Source: Nymphaea colorata
Lineage: Eukaryota > Streptophyta > Magnoliopsida > Nymphaeales > Nymphaeaceae
Reading direction: 5' to 3'
DNA length: 64,000 nucleotides
Assembly: GCF_008831285.2 (NCBI RefSeq)
Contig: NC_045141.1
Location: 13,318,106-13,382,105 of the forward strand
Shown here: positions 13,301 through 22,970 of the stretch, in pieces
How the letters are laid out: the number at the start of each line of letters is the position of its first letter
Position numbering within the stretch: position 1 is the first letter of the stretch
Notes under the pieces: generated by a model
What the model was told of the DNA's origin: nothing
What the model saw: only the letters and a program-made list of their open reading frames with translations
Databases searched by the model: none
Program-made: the position numbers and the translations under genes

Positions 13301-15305
13301 TAACTCACCAAATTCAATTATCAGCCAGTCGGGCACAGCCAATTGCACTCCATATCACATGGATATGACAGTAGATTCGAGTATTCAGCTATTATTATCG
13401 GATTCACAATATGATATATTAAAGATGTGTGATTCAGCAGTCAAAATAGAAAATCCACATGACGTGGAGTGCACCACCCAAACCTGTTCACATAAGCATA
13501 TTAACTCATCCTGGGCTCGAGAGCTGGCAAAACTATAATCGCTAGAAGACTGGAAGTTGTTCATTCTCATAAAAAAAATTCATAAGTTAGCTATTTTCTA
13601 AACTATTATACTTGTGATAGTAAAAATCTAAAAATACTTGCCAAATGTTTAATTTATACCGTGTGGCAATAGCACTAATGTATTTAAATTCAATTCTAAC
13701 TTAACCATGTTTACAGTTACTTTGTTTTTGCATCATAAGATATGACCACAATCATTACTTAAAGGATGACCACAAAGCAACTCATATGCATTCTCAAACC
13801 TCAGTAACCCTACACCAATGTGACAGATTACAGATGGCACAGGATCAGTTTAGAGATGTAGCATTATTCAAATTCATATTTTTTTTCGCATTAAAAATTG
13901 ACAATCAAGTGGAACGTTTATACAAACAGCAACATGAAAATAAGATTGTGCAGACAACTTGCATTAACTAGCCCACTATACTTTTTCCTTTCCAAACAAG
14001 ATATTCACCATTTCCTTGCCAACCTAAAACCATGTCAGACCTTTGAATCTTCCGCAAATTATTTTTTCTCCAAATAAGATGACTACTTTTTAAAAGGTTG
14101 ATAACAGGCGACATTGTCAAAAGCATTACTAAATGTGTGCCTGGGTTTTCCAAATGCCCCATGCATGGCTGGTACCTAGGCTGGCTTTTCTTATACGACC
14201 TATCACATGAAAATGACTTGGCCATTGCTTACGGTGCTCACCTAGGCACCCAACAGCCCAAGTATTTTATTCTCCTTTTGCTGTACAATACAGATTTTCT
14301 TCTCTGGCTTCCTCCTGTTTCTTTCTCATTTTTCTCACTTCTATTGTCATGTTCTACTTCTAATTCCTCTTCCTCTTTTTCTGAAGCAATCTTTTTTTCT
14401 TTTGTGTCCTTTCGACCTCCTTTTCCTCCTTTTCTTCTACCATCTTTTCCTCTTCTTTTCTGGTTTACTTCTTTTCCTTTCATTCTCCTGTAAATTGCCT
14501 TCTCATTCTTTGTGATAGCGTTAGGAGAATATGTGTTCTTTCACAGTTGCAATGGTGTCAATATTTTGAAAATGCAATGATATGTTCAGCAGTCAGCATT
14601 TTGAAGCTGGTCATCATTATTGCCAAATGTGTAAAAAATAAATATTGAGTTAATATTACCAAGTTCCCTTTTTTTTACAAAAATGTATATTTTGAATGCA
14701 TACTTGTTTTACCATGCTTTTGTAAGAACAGATGGTAAAAACCCCTTAACGTCATAACTTTTCTGTCATTCTTCACATTTTTCAAACTATTGACATTTTC
14801 GAGATTTACCTAAAAAACAAGGTCTCTAGAGAAAATAAACATCCGAATCTGAGGAACACACACCCAGGTAACATGGACACAGCTACGAAAAATGCTGCAC
14901 CCATAGTTCGCAAACACAGCAAGTTGACTCAAGAACTCAGATCAGCTAAGACAAGAGTCAAGTGACCCAAATACAACCAAATCAAAAGGACTCGGTTATG
15001 GATCGGCTCAATAGGTAGAATTGGCCCCAGGTTGCCAATTTTAAACTGTTTCAACAACGGTGTTTCTCAATATCACTAATAAGTAAGTTGTTAACTAGAA
15101 AATTAGAAATTAACTAATCTAATGCACACTAGTTTATTAATTGTTACTATTTTGTACTTGCGCTTATCATAAATGGATATGTTCAACTTCATTATTTGAA
15201 ATAAAAATACACTATAAAACTTTTGATATGACTTGAAGTCATTGGGTAAATTTGCTGATCCGTGATTCAGTTGTCAGTTGATCCATGTACAATTTACTGG
15301 TTTGC
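10331..15305. other. Gene-poor intergenic spacer
   Basis: I found no gene. Open frames here are under about 130 codons and are low-complexity (for example the pyrimidine-rich stretch 14280-14490) or lack motifs. A weak internal duplication lies at about 13020-13200, where two 80-base blocks contain variants of 'agaagcctgtcctagatcc'. No RNA gene was recognised. Confidence 0.55.
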
Positions 15306-16191
15306 CATGACCTTAATTGTCAAGGCGCCTAGGTGCTGCCTAGGTGCCAGCACCTAAGTGCACCTAGCCTAGAAAGGCATCCAATATCTAGCAGACTGTT
15401 ATTCTCTTACTAACACTTCAGCTATTTGAGAGCTCTTCTGGAATTAAGTCATATCTATTAGTTGCCATAGTCAAGAATTGCATTTAGCCTGTAAATGAAG
15501 ATGAAGAAATTTACCCATATTTAACAAACTTTTACTCTCTTACTTGTGTACTGAATATTTGATGACCATGAATGGATAAGTGTATGCATCAAAGAGGATT
15601 TTTACAACATTGTTTTACGCTTCATGTGTGAACTATCATAGGCATAGTTCATACTGTTTATTTGAACTATCATAGGCATAGTTCATACTGTTTATTTGCA
15701 GCTCTAACATCTGACTCTGTTGAAGTGAGGTCAGCACATATTTCCCTGATTACGAGACATGCACTAAACATGAGAAATTGGTGATTTTGTTACCAGGTTT
15801 TAACATGGGTAACAAGGCTGGCATAGGTTCCACAAGATATGTTTTAGAGCATATAATATATATACAGAAATTCATGGTTTTATAGAATATGTGCTTAATG
15901 TATGGCTGGAACTTCCACTTGATGAGTTGATATAGAATATGTATAGCAAACTGTACTTAAAGAATGGAAGTTAGGTAATTATAAGTATATACAGTATGAG
16001 TGTATAATACAATTACAGGACTTTAATTTGCAGGGGAAGATGACTTTTCACCTTCCATGGACTAGGTGTGCTAGTGTGTAGTCAAGCCTAGGCACACCCA
16101 GGTGCCAGTCTAACACCTCTCGCCTAATTGATGGACTTAGGCGACGGGTGTGGACTCACACCTAGGCGACGCCCTAACAACTAAGGCCATG
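15306..16191. mobile_element. Candidate non-autonomous DNA transposon (MITE-like) with about 30-bp terminal inverted repeats
   Basis: The left end reads catgaccttaattgtcaagg and continues into a cctaggtg block. The reverse complement of the right end reads catggccttagttgttaggg followed by the same cctaggtg block, so the ends pair over about 30 bases with a few mismatches. Both ends carry clustered 'cctaggtg/cacctagg' palindromic blocks. The 886-base interior has no transposase. I could not identify a clear target-site duplication, so the exact ends and superfamily are uncertain. Confidence 0.5.
15629..15696. repeat. Two perfect 34-bp tandem repeats
   Basis: The unit starts tgaactatcataggcatag and ends ctgtttatt. 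Copies occupy 15629-15662 and 15663-15696 without visible differences. Each unit contains a small inverted repeat (gaactat...atagttc), so each could fold into a short hairpin. Confidence 0.85.
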
Positions 16192-16440
16192 ATGCACCCA
16201 TGTCATCCCAGTCCATGCATCCATTGGTTGAGTTCTCTAATGATGGGATCAACTTTGACAAAGGTCATTCCTGTCATTTTTAAGATATAAGTTAAATGAA
16301 ATGAGGTTAATTAAGAGAGGAAAAGACAAAGATTGAATTTCCACATCTCCTCCTCCAGACAAACAGCCTACAGTAATGACCTCTAGCAGCAGGTAACCCC
16401 TACTCCAGTGATTTGACTCTCCCCTCTTCCCATTTGCAGT

Positions 16441-16441
16441 G

Positions 16442-16475
<34 letters not shown>

Positions 16476-16506
16476 GTCTATGTGTGTGTGTGTGTGTGTG
16501 TGTGTG
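16441..16506. repeat. Compound (CT)n(TA)n(TG)n microsatellite
   Basis: About 16 bases of CT are followed by about 20 of TA and about 24 of TG. It lies about 350 bases left of the virus cluster. Confidence 0.9.
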
Positions 16507-16855
16507 CATTTTTTACTTTTTTTTTCCTCCAATTCAGCAGTTTGTGGAGTGGCCGAATCTTAGAGTTATTCATTAGTATTTTTCTTATTGTAGCTGGCTT
16601 ATATTAGCTGGTTTAGGGTTGTCACTGTGATTGTCACTGTGATGTTGGACTGTAGCCGTAAGTCAGAAGACTGGACTATGGCTTTGTATTGTGGGTGTGC
16701 GACGTGTTTGTGGACTGAACTGTCGCAGACTACCATTGTAGCTGTGAATTGTTTTCTCAACAAAATGGATGATAAAGGTAAGTTAAGACAGCTATGAGCA
16801 TGTTGACAAGAAGACCTCCCGTCAGTGTAACCAAAAGCTTTTCGACTGTTTTAGG

Positions 16856-16867
16856 GGTATCAGAGCC
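16856..16867 (+). other. tRNA-Met primer binding site at the left edge of copy A
   Basis: GGTATCAGAGCC matches the Caulimoviridae minus-strand primer site, complementary to the 3' end of initiator tRNA-Met. The leading T of the consensus is absent, and sequence to the left shows no similarity to copies B or C. Confidence 0.8.
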
Positions 16868-16904
16868 TGTTTATTGTACTAATTAAGACTGATATAGAAG
16901 TCTC

Positions 16905-16973
16905 ATGGATTCTATTCCAGAGACAATGAGCAATGTATCGTCAATTTCTGAAGAGTTGATGAAATCTCTGTAA
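16905..16973 (+). pseudogene. Leader ORF with splice donor, copy A (frameshifted)
   Basis: A short ORF starting MDSI lies 37 bases after the primer site. Copies B and C have the same ORF ending in phase at a GTAAGT donor. Copy A has lost one base in the GAAGAAGTT segment, so it reads into a TAA at 16971 instead; its donor GTAAGT at 16970 is kept. See the copy B exon for the proposed function as the first exon of ORF7. Confidence 0.6.
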
Positions 16974-16994
16974 GTATGGTTTATCCAAGTACTG

Positions 16995-17000
16995 AATAAA
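16995..17000 (+). terminator. Viral poly(A) signal AATAAA, copy A
   Basis: AATAAA lies about 25 bases downstream of the leader donor and is conserved at the equivalent place in copies B and C. Pararetroviral RNAs are terminally redundant, so a signal in the leader that is bypassed on the first pass is expected. It falls inside the proposed leader intron. Confidence 0.55.
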
Positions 17001-17336
17001 GTGTTTGTTTTCCTTAAGAGCATGTGTTAGTATTTTGACTACCAAGCATGTGTAGAGTAGTTTTATTTTCTGTCAGTTGTACTAGTTAAATTTGCCAAAG
17101 TTCGACTATATGATTACATGGTAAAAGAGGAGATCTGACTGTGTTGTCCCAAGAGGGAAAGACCCCAGACGAGTACCCACAAAGGCAGAGGCCGATCGGG
17201 GAAAGTGAGATGGTCATGTCATGAGGGAAACATAGAAAGAAGATTCTTAAGCCTAGTATGTCATATAGAGGACAATGGATATTTAATTTTCAGCAACAAC
17301 GGATAGATTATAGGACACAATAGCACATACTTGTTA

Positions 17337-17636
17337 ATGAAAATACTCACACTACTCGAACAGGAAAACTTCTCACTCGATATGGAAAAAACTGAATTGG
17401 GAAAAATTCTACAAGATATAGAACTAGTATTAGAAAATCAAAAAAGAATAAGTAAACAACTGAATGATATTTTGAAAAATATGAACCAGAAAAAACCAGA
17501 AATACAAACTATAGAAAGAGAGCCAGAAAAACTCTATATTTCGGACCAAATAGTTAAACGAGAAATAAAATATATAACAGCAATATATAACCATGATTTA
17601 ATTACAGGAAGAGTTATAACAGAATCATTCATATGA
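17337..17636 (+). CDS. Pararetrovirus ORF1, small protein of unknown function (copy A)
   Basis: An open frame of 99 codons rich in Lys, Glu and Asn, with a predicted helical N-terminal half (KILTLLEQENF, then LGKILQDIELVLENQ). It sits where the small first ORF of badna- and tungroviruses lies, but I see no family motif. The ATG at 17337 is the first in-frame start; the frame is also open slightly upstream to 17307. Its TGA overlaps the next ATG in the sequence ATGA at 17633-17636. Copies B and C encode 95 residues, lacking a few codons around KRIS. Confidence 0.6.
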   Translation: MKILTLLEQENFSLDMEKTELGKILQDIELVLENQKRISKQLNDILKNMNQKKPEIQTIEREPEKLYISDQIVKREIKYITAIYNHDLITGRVITESFI

Positions 17637-19303
17637 ATAATATAGAACACGAAATAGATTCAAAGAAAACCTTTGTGTTTGGACAGAGATGCCGAATAAT
17701 TGAAACAAACTTAGCAAGGAAATTTTTAGAAATAAAACAGGATGACATGTATTTGATACTTGATGAAGAGGAAATGAATACAGAAACAGTATTAAATAGA
17801 ATTAAAAGACTTAATGAAGAAAATAGGCCTAAACTTAAAATAAGTGGTACATAAATAAACAAGAAGAGGGACTAGAACAAAATAATACAGAACGATTGGA
17901 AGCAAAAATGGATAGAATGATAGATCTGTTAGAAAAATTGATAGAAAAAATAGACCAGAAATTTGAGCAAATAAATAAAAAATTAGACAAAATAAATGAG
18001 GATAAAGAAATAAATATGCTAGAAATAAACAGCATACAAGAAGAAACGGAAAATGAAATGGATACAGACAATTATGAACCTAGCATAACTTATACCGAAT
18101 TAATGGAAAAAGAACAAATTGAAGAAGTTAACATGAATACAACACCGAAAGAAGGTATTAAGATAAAAGAAGAATATACATCAGGGTCAAGAACATATAA
18201 AGGAAATCCAACAAGGAATAGACATTATGATGACTATAGTGAAAATGAAAGGATGGAAAGAATATGGAAATCAAGATTAAAAGACAAAATAGAAGAAAAA
18301 GAATGGAAACAAGGTATACTAAACTTAGATAAAACAGACAATATATTAATACTATTACAAATATGGAAAGCTGAAATGAGCAAACATATTACAGAAAGTA
18401 AAATAGAACTAAAAAACGTACCAGCCTACATTGAAAATTCATTCGTAGGAAATATCTATCTATAGTTTGATCAACTACCAACCACTTCAAAAGAATCCTT
18501 AAGAGCCGAAACAGATAGTCAAGGAACCATGACTACTAATCCTTTAGATATACTAAAAAAATATTTAGCATCAATTAAAGCCGAATTTTCACATTCAAAC
18601 ATAGAAAAAATATATGATGACCAGATGAAAATAACAGCAAGACAAAATATTTTAAATTTAACTATATGTGACATGTGTTACATAGAAGAATATATACAGC
18701 TGTTTAGTAAATATTTTTACCAATCAAGTGTAACAGTAGAAGAAAAACCACGATACTTAGACCTATTCTTTTCAAAATTACCACCAATAATATATGGGCA
18801 AGTAATTAAAACGTTCCAAGACAATAAACCGAAAGAAGATACACTAGGATCAAGAATAGAATTTCTAAGAACATGGTTTAAAACAATGTGTGAAGAACAT
18901 ATAAAATAAAAAAAAATTAAAATTAATCATACAATCACCATATAAATGCTGTGAAGAACAGTTGGCACCCCAATTAGGATGCAAAACATTTTATAAACCA
19001 AAAGGATACAAGAAATATAGAAAATTAAAACACTATTACAAAAAATATAAGAAATATAAACAAAAATATCCAAAACGAAGATATTATGTAAAAAATAAGA
19101 ATAAATATCCCAGAAAAACTTCAAGTTGCAAATGTTATAATTGTGGAAAAATTGGCCATATAGCAAAAGAATGTAGACAAAAAATAAAAGAAAAGTTAAT
19201 AAATATTATAGACGATGACTATATAAATATCGAAAAACTAAGTGATACAGATATTTCTGAACATGAAACAATCTATGAAACAGATAGCGAATCAGATGAG
19301 TGA
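17633..19303 (+). pseudogene. Pararetrovirus ORF2: coiled coil plus coat protein with CCHC knuckle (copy A, broken)
   Basis: Comparison with copies B and C shows one long frame. It has an N-terminal region (FVFGQRCRIIETN), a Lys/Glu-rich coiled coil (MIDLLEKLIEKIDQKFEQI), an acidic linker, and a capsid domain from about 18530 that contains LFSKYFYQSS and FFSKLPPIIYGQV. A Lys/Tyr-rich basic region and a zinc knuckle CYNCGKIGHIAKEC at 19133-19174 follow, then a Ser/Glu/Asp-rich tail. This is the coat-protein layout of Caulimoviridae (RNA-binding knuckle near the C-terminus); the coiled coil resembles the virion-associated protein. Copy A has a frameshift near 17845, a TAG where the other copies have Trp (18463-18465), and a frameshift at the A-run near 18910. 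Confidence 0.75.
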
Positions 19304-20502
19304 ACAAATAGAAAAACCGCAAGATATAAAATACCAAGAAGAGTTAACAGAAGATTATACAATCCAGAGAATAATATTCGATGAAAAAATCTTCAAACAA
19401 ATAGAAAAACAAGAACTAGATATTATTACAGAAAAAATATTCGATTTTCCGTTAGTAAGAAAAATACCAGTAATAAAATCCCTACTTAAGAAAAATATAG
19501 AAGAATACTATATTATCAACCAACGAGAACATGTAATCGATATAGAACATGCAGGAATAACAGAAGGAACAACCAGAGTACCACTAATTAGTAGACAAGG
19601 TATCCAAGAAGAACTAACACAACTAAAAGTAAAAAATCCCATGAAATATGTGTATTTTGGATGAATAGAAATACTAGTAAAAGCATGTTTTAAAGAAGGA
19701 ATAAACACACCTTTAGAATTATACCTATCAGGATGATCGAATCATATATCCAGCTGAAAAAGCAATAATAGCAAAAGTCAGAGGTAATCTAATATATCAA
19801 AAACCTAAATTTATAGTAAAACCGAATTATACGATAAGCCTAACAGATAAACATATAGATAGAAGCCTAGTATTATACTGGAAACTATCAGGAATTAAAC
19901 TTGAAAAAGGATGCAAAGTAATGACTATTAAAGGGAAAAATATGTACATAGTAGTCAAGATATCTGCTAAAAGAAAAACAAATGACACAGTACAAATTGA
20001 TAATCCATTTAAAGAATTAATAACAGTGATCAATAATGATGAACCATATTATTTAGAGGATGGACAAAACGAATTACAAATTATTAAACAAAGACTAAGT
20101 GTTAGTACAAGAGGAGAAACTAGCTACCAACGGCAATTTCATATAAAAGGAACTGTAGACAATATGCTCAAGAAAATTCTAATAGACACAGGATCAGAAG
20201 ACAATTATATTACACCAGATATGATAAATAACGATATTGTATTTCCTAGTGAACACAAATATAAAGACATCCAAGGAAATATTATCAAGAGTATGGGAAA
20301 AGTTAGTTAAGAAATAAAAATAGCAGATTACATTTTTGAAATAGATTTCGAAGTACAAGCACATAGAAATGATACACTAACAGGAATAATATTAGGAAAT
20401 AAGTGGCTAAACAAATATGACAATTTCAAAATAGAAAGAAATACATTAGAAATAGAACATCTAGGTAAACATATCATAATACCCAGAGATTTAAATGATT
20501 AG
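19296..20502 (+). pseudogene. Pararetrovirus ORF3: 30K movement protein joined to a retropepsin-like domain (copy A, broken)
   Basis: It starts at ATGAGTGA, overlapping the ORF2 stop by 8 bases. The first part (about 19500-19960) has the caulimovirid 30K movement-protein pattern: VPLISRQGIQEEL, KYVYFG, LVKACFKEGINTP, DDRI, then KPKFIVKPNYTISLTD. This family dilates plasmodesmata for cell-to-cell movement. The C-terminal part carries LIDTGSEDNYIT (active Asp at 20185) and IILGNKWL (about 20386), the two signatures of a retropepsin fold. Breaks are an in-frame TGA at 19662-19664 and a frameshift near 19735, both shared by all three copies, and a TAA near 20308, shared with copy B only. Confidence 0.75.
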
Positions 20503-20794
20503 ACAAATAAGCGAAAAGAATTTTGAACAAGATATGAGAAATGCTATGAACAAGGCACTAGAAGAAAAACAACAAAGAAAAGAAAAACTTATAAAAATCT
20601 TTAAAATATATATAATGATTCATAAATTCATCAATAAAATAAGAAATGAGATAGAAGAAAAAAGGTTGGCATTAGAACTAGCATACATAGAAGAATATGA
20701 CAGCGACCAAACAAATTATTCATACCAAGATGAAGAATATGATTACTACGATGATATAGAATGGAGAAATATAATCAACAGGATGGAAGGATGA
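20495..20794 (+). CDS. Pararetrovirus ORF4, small basic/acidic protein (copy A)
   Basis: 99 codons, starting at ATGATTAG and overlapping the ORF3 stop by 8 bases. The N-terminal half is basic and helical (KLIKIFKIYIMIHKFINKI); the C-terminal half is acidic and Tyr-rich (EEYDYYDDIEW). It is unrecognised as a known viral family, but its central motif strongly resembles ORF5. It is identical in extent in copy B and rearranged in copy C. Confidence 0.6.
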   Translation: MIRQISEKNFEQDMRNAMNKALEEKQQRKEKLIKIFKIYIMIHKFINKIRNEIEEKRLALELAYIEEYDSDQTNYSYQDEEYDYYDDIEWRNIINRMEG

Positions 20795-20892
20795 GAAAAT
20801 GATCATAGTAAAACAATTCATAGACATGAAAAATGAATGAGAAAGACTGATTCAAACAAAACAATGTCAAACATATCATATGATAAATCAAA

Positions 20893-21195
20893 ATGTTTCA
20901 AACTACAAGTGTAAGAGCCTATAACAACCAAACAAGAAATTTTATAAGAAACAGATTAGGAAAACTATTTAGAATATATATATATGTTCTTCGATTTATA
21001 GGAAAACTAAGTAAAAGAGTAGTAAAGAAAAAATTTAAAGATTATAGAAGACAATTCTTCACATATTTAAGAGCTAGAGCTGTAGCAGAATGGAAATTTA
21101 TGAACTACTGGAATGAAAAAGATAAAAGAACAGAACACATAAGCTATCAAGCTTTTGGAAAATTTTCATATAGTAGTACAAGTGAAGAAGAATGA
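20893..21195 (+). CDS. Pararetrovirus ORF5, small basic protein (copy A)
   Basis: 100 codons. The core GKLFRIYIYVLRFIGKLSKR is followed by a very basic helix and a Trp/Tyr-rich segment (EWKFMNYWNEKDK), ending in a Ser/Glu tail. Its TGA overlaps the ATG of ORF6 in ATGA at 21192-21195. The N-terminus is uncertain: copy C is open from an upstream ATG (equivalent to about 20838) because of a small deletion. Function unknown. Confidence 0.6.
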   Translation: MFQTTSVRAYNNQTRNFIRNRLGKLFRIYIYVLRFIGKLSKRVVKKKFKDYRRQFFTYLRARAVAEWKFMNYWNEKDKRTEHISYQAFGKFSYSSTSEEE

Positions 21196-22657
21196 ACATT
21201 ACAAAAGAAAAATTTATTTATATACTAATAAAGATCATACCAAGAGGGTATAATAATAGATATTACACTGCCTATATGGATACAGGAGCTCAAATAAACC
21301 TATGTAAAAAAAACTGCTTACCAGAAAATTTATGGGAAAAATTAGATAACCCCTTAGAAGTAAAAGGATTTAATGGAGCAAAAACCACAATCAATTATAA
21401 AGCAGAACAAGTAAACATACAAATATGGAAGAAAATAATAAAGGTTAATAGAATATATGCATTCGAATTACAAAGTAAAGACATCATACTAGGAAGACCA
21501 TTTTTAAATGGATATCTACCAATAAACATAACAGATAAATATTTAATATTAACAACCCCTTGTGGAGAAAAAATAAATGCATTGATAGTCAAAAATAATG
21601 AAAGAAAACAAGAAGAATGGATTAAAGGAGACAGTAAAATAACGCAAAAATTAACAAGAGTAAAAATAAACACAGTTACAATAAACATATATGAAATAAA
21701 CGAATTAGAAAGTATAGAACAAAGACTAGGAAAATTATATTCAGAAAACCCACTAGAACATTGGGAAAGACATAAAACAACAGTAAAGATCGAATTAATA
21801 AATGAAGATAGTATAATCACACAAGCTCCGCTGAAATATATACCAGACGATCTCAAAGAATTCGACTTACATATAAACGAATTACTAAAAGGAGGATACA
21901 TACAGAAATCAAATTCTAAACATAGTAGTCCAGCGTTTATTGTAAATAAACATAGTGAATAAAAAAGAGGCAAAACAAGGATGGTAATAGACTATAGAAA
22001 TCTCAATGCCAAAGTCAAAACTTATAATTATCCAATTCCAAACAAAATACTAAAACTAAAACAAATTTCAGGATATCAATATTTTAGCAAATTCGATTGT
22101 AAAAGTGGTTTCTACCATATCAAATTAGAAGACGAAAGTAAAAAACTAACAGCATTTACAGTACCCAATGGGTTTTACGAATGGAATGTACTACCATTCG
22201 GATACAAAAATGCACCAAGAAGATTCCGAAATTTCATGGATCAACAATTTAAAGGACTCAGAAATTGCATAATTTATATTGACGACATATTACTCTTCAG
22301 TCATACAAAAGAAGATCATTTTGAATTATTAAATGAATTTATAGACTTTGCTTACAAAGCAGGAATAGCTATAAGTAAATCTAAAGCAGTTATTTGTAAA
22401 AACCAAATTGACTTTTTAGGAATAGAAATAGATAAAGCCGGAATCAAAATGCAAACCCATATAATACAAAAGATAGCTCAAACAGAAGAAGAATTGGATA
22501 CTATGAAAAAGTTACAATCCTTTCTAGGATTAGTAAATCAAGTAAGGGACTATATACCACATTTAGCAAAACATTGCAAGAAATTACAAGAAAAACTGAA
22601 AAAAGATAAAGAATATTACTGGAACGAAGAAGATAAGCAATGTATCAATCAAATAAA
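21192..22657 (+). pseudogene. Pararetrovirus ORF6: retropepsin and reverse transcriptase, truncated (copy A)
   Basis: It starts in the ATGA overlap with ORF5. The aspartic protease is shown by YMDTGAQ and IILGRPFL. RT motifs are MVIDYRNLN, SKFDCKSGFYHI, LPFGYKNAP and YIDDILLFS. A TAA at 21960-21962 replaces the Gln codon of copy B (codon 257) just before the RT core; copy C shares it. The reading stops at the A/B junction before RNase H. Confidence 0.85.
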
Positions 22658-22660
22658 GTG

Positions 22661-22970
22661 TTAGATTGTAGTGCTTTTGCTTTTCACTTGCTTTCTTTCT
22701 TGTCGGCTGGGTGCTTCTCTTTAACTTTATTCCCTATCGATGTCGTTCTTTACTTGATTCCTTGTCGACTGAGTGCGCTTCTCTTTAGCTTTATTCCCTG
22801 TCGACTGAGTGCGCTTCTCTTTAGCTTTATTCCCTGTCGATGTCGTTCTTTACTTTGATAGAATATATTCTCGATCAATCACAGCTTTTCCATTTTCATG
22901 GTAGTGATTGAAGGATTGACAAGAATTTATTCTATAAAGTTACTTCGCAAATTTCTTTTCCCTTTGTACA
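22661..22970 (-). repeat. Viral 3' intergenic region, copy B, with 36-bp tandem repeats
   Basis: The region between the ORF7 stop and the junction has two adjacent copies of a 36-base unit beginning tgtcgactgagtgcgcttct (plus strand) and partial units on both sides, roughly 22690-22855. The same array lies at 46300-46475 upstream of the TATA box of the B/C junction, so it is probably part of the viral promoter. Confidence 0.6.

Larger units (their letters stand above)
16856..22657 (+). mobile_element. Endogenous pararetrovirus copy A (3'-truncated)
   Basis: The copy runs from GGTATCAGAGCC to within the segment between RT and RNase H of ORF6. Sequence similarity to copy B stops at 22657, where it joins the inverted 3' end of copy B. 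It carries the leader ORF and ORF1 to ORF6 (partial); RNase H, ORF7 and the promoter are missing. Confidence 0.85.

Noticed and set aside
13275-13538. 87-codon frame with several Cys and His
   Set aside because: No zinc-finger spacing, no neighbours, no splice context.
14098-14493. 131-codon frame and its antisense Lys/Glu frame
   Set aside because: Arises from a pyrimidine-rich low-complexity tract.
10062-15300. Search for tRNA, snoRNA or miRNA genes
   Set aside because: No cloverleaf B-box pattern or convincing long hairpin was recognised by eye; absence is not proven.
17304-17330. Weak acceptors (gatag, tatag, aatag) that could splice the leader ORF in frame to ORF1
   Set aside because: Poor acceptor context and not consistent in phase between copies; the TTTTCAG and ORF7 acceptors are far stronger.
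21395-21973. 192-codon open frames antisense to ORF6 in copies A, B and C (also 25380-25958 and 54417-54995)
   Set aside because: They are shadows of the protease-RT frame on the other strand; hydrophobic Phe/Ser/Leu-rich content follows from complementing an AT-rich Lys/Asn/Ile-rich gene.
22680-22860. Short direct repeats considered as a CRISPR array
   Set aside because: Units are contiguous without spacers and the DNA is plant nuclear; they are a viral promoter repeat.
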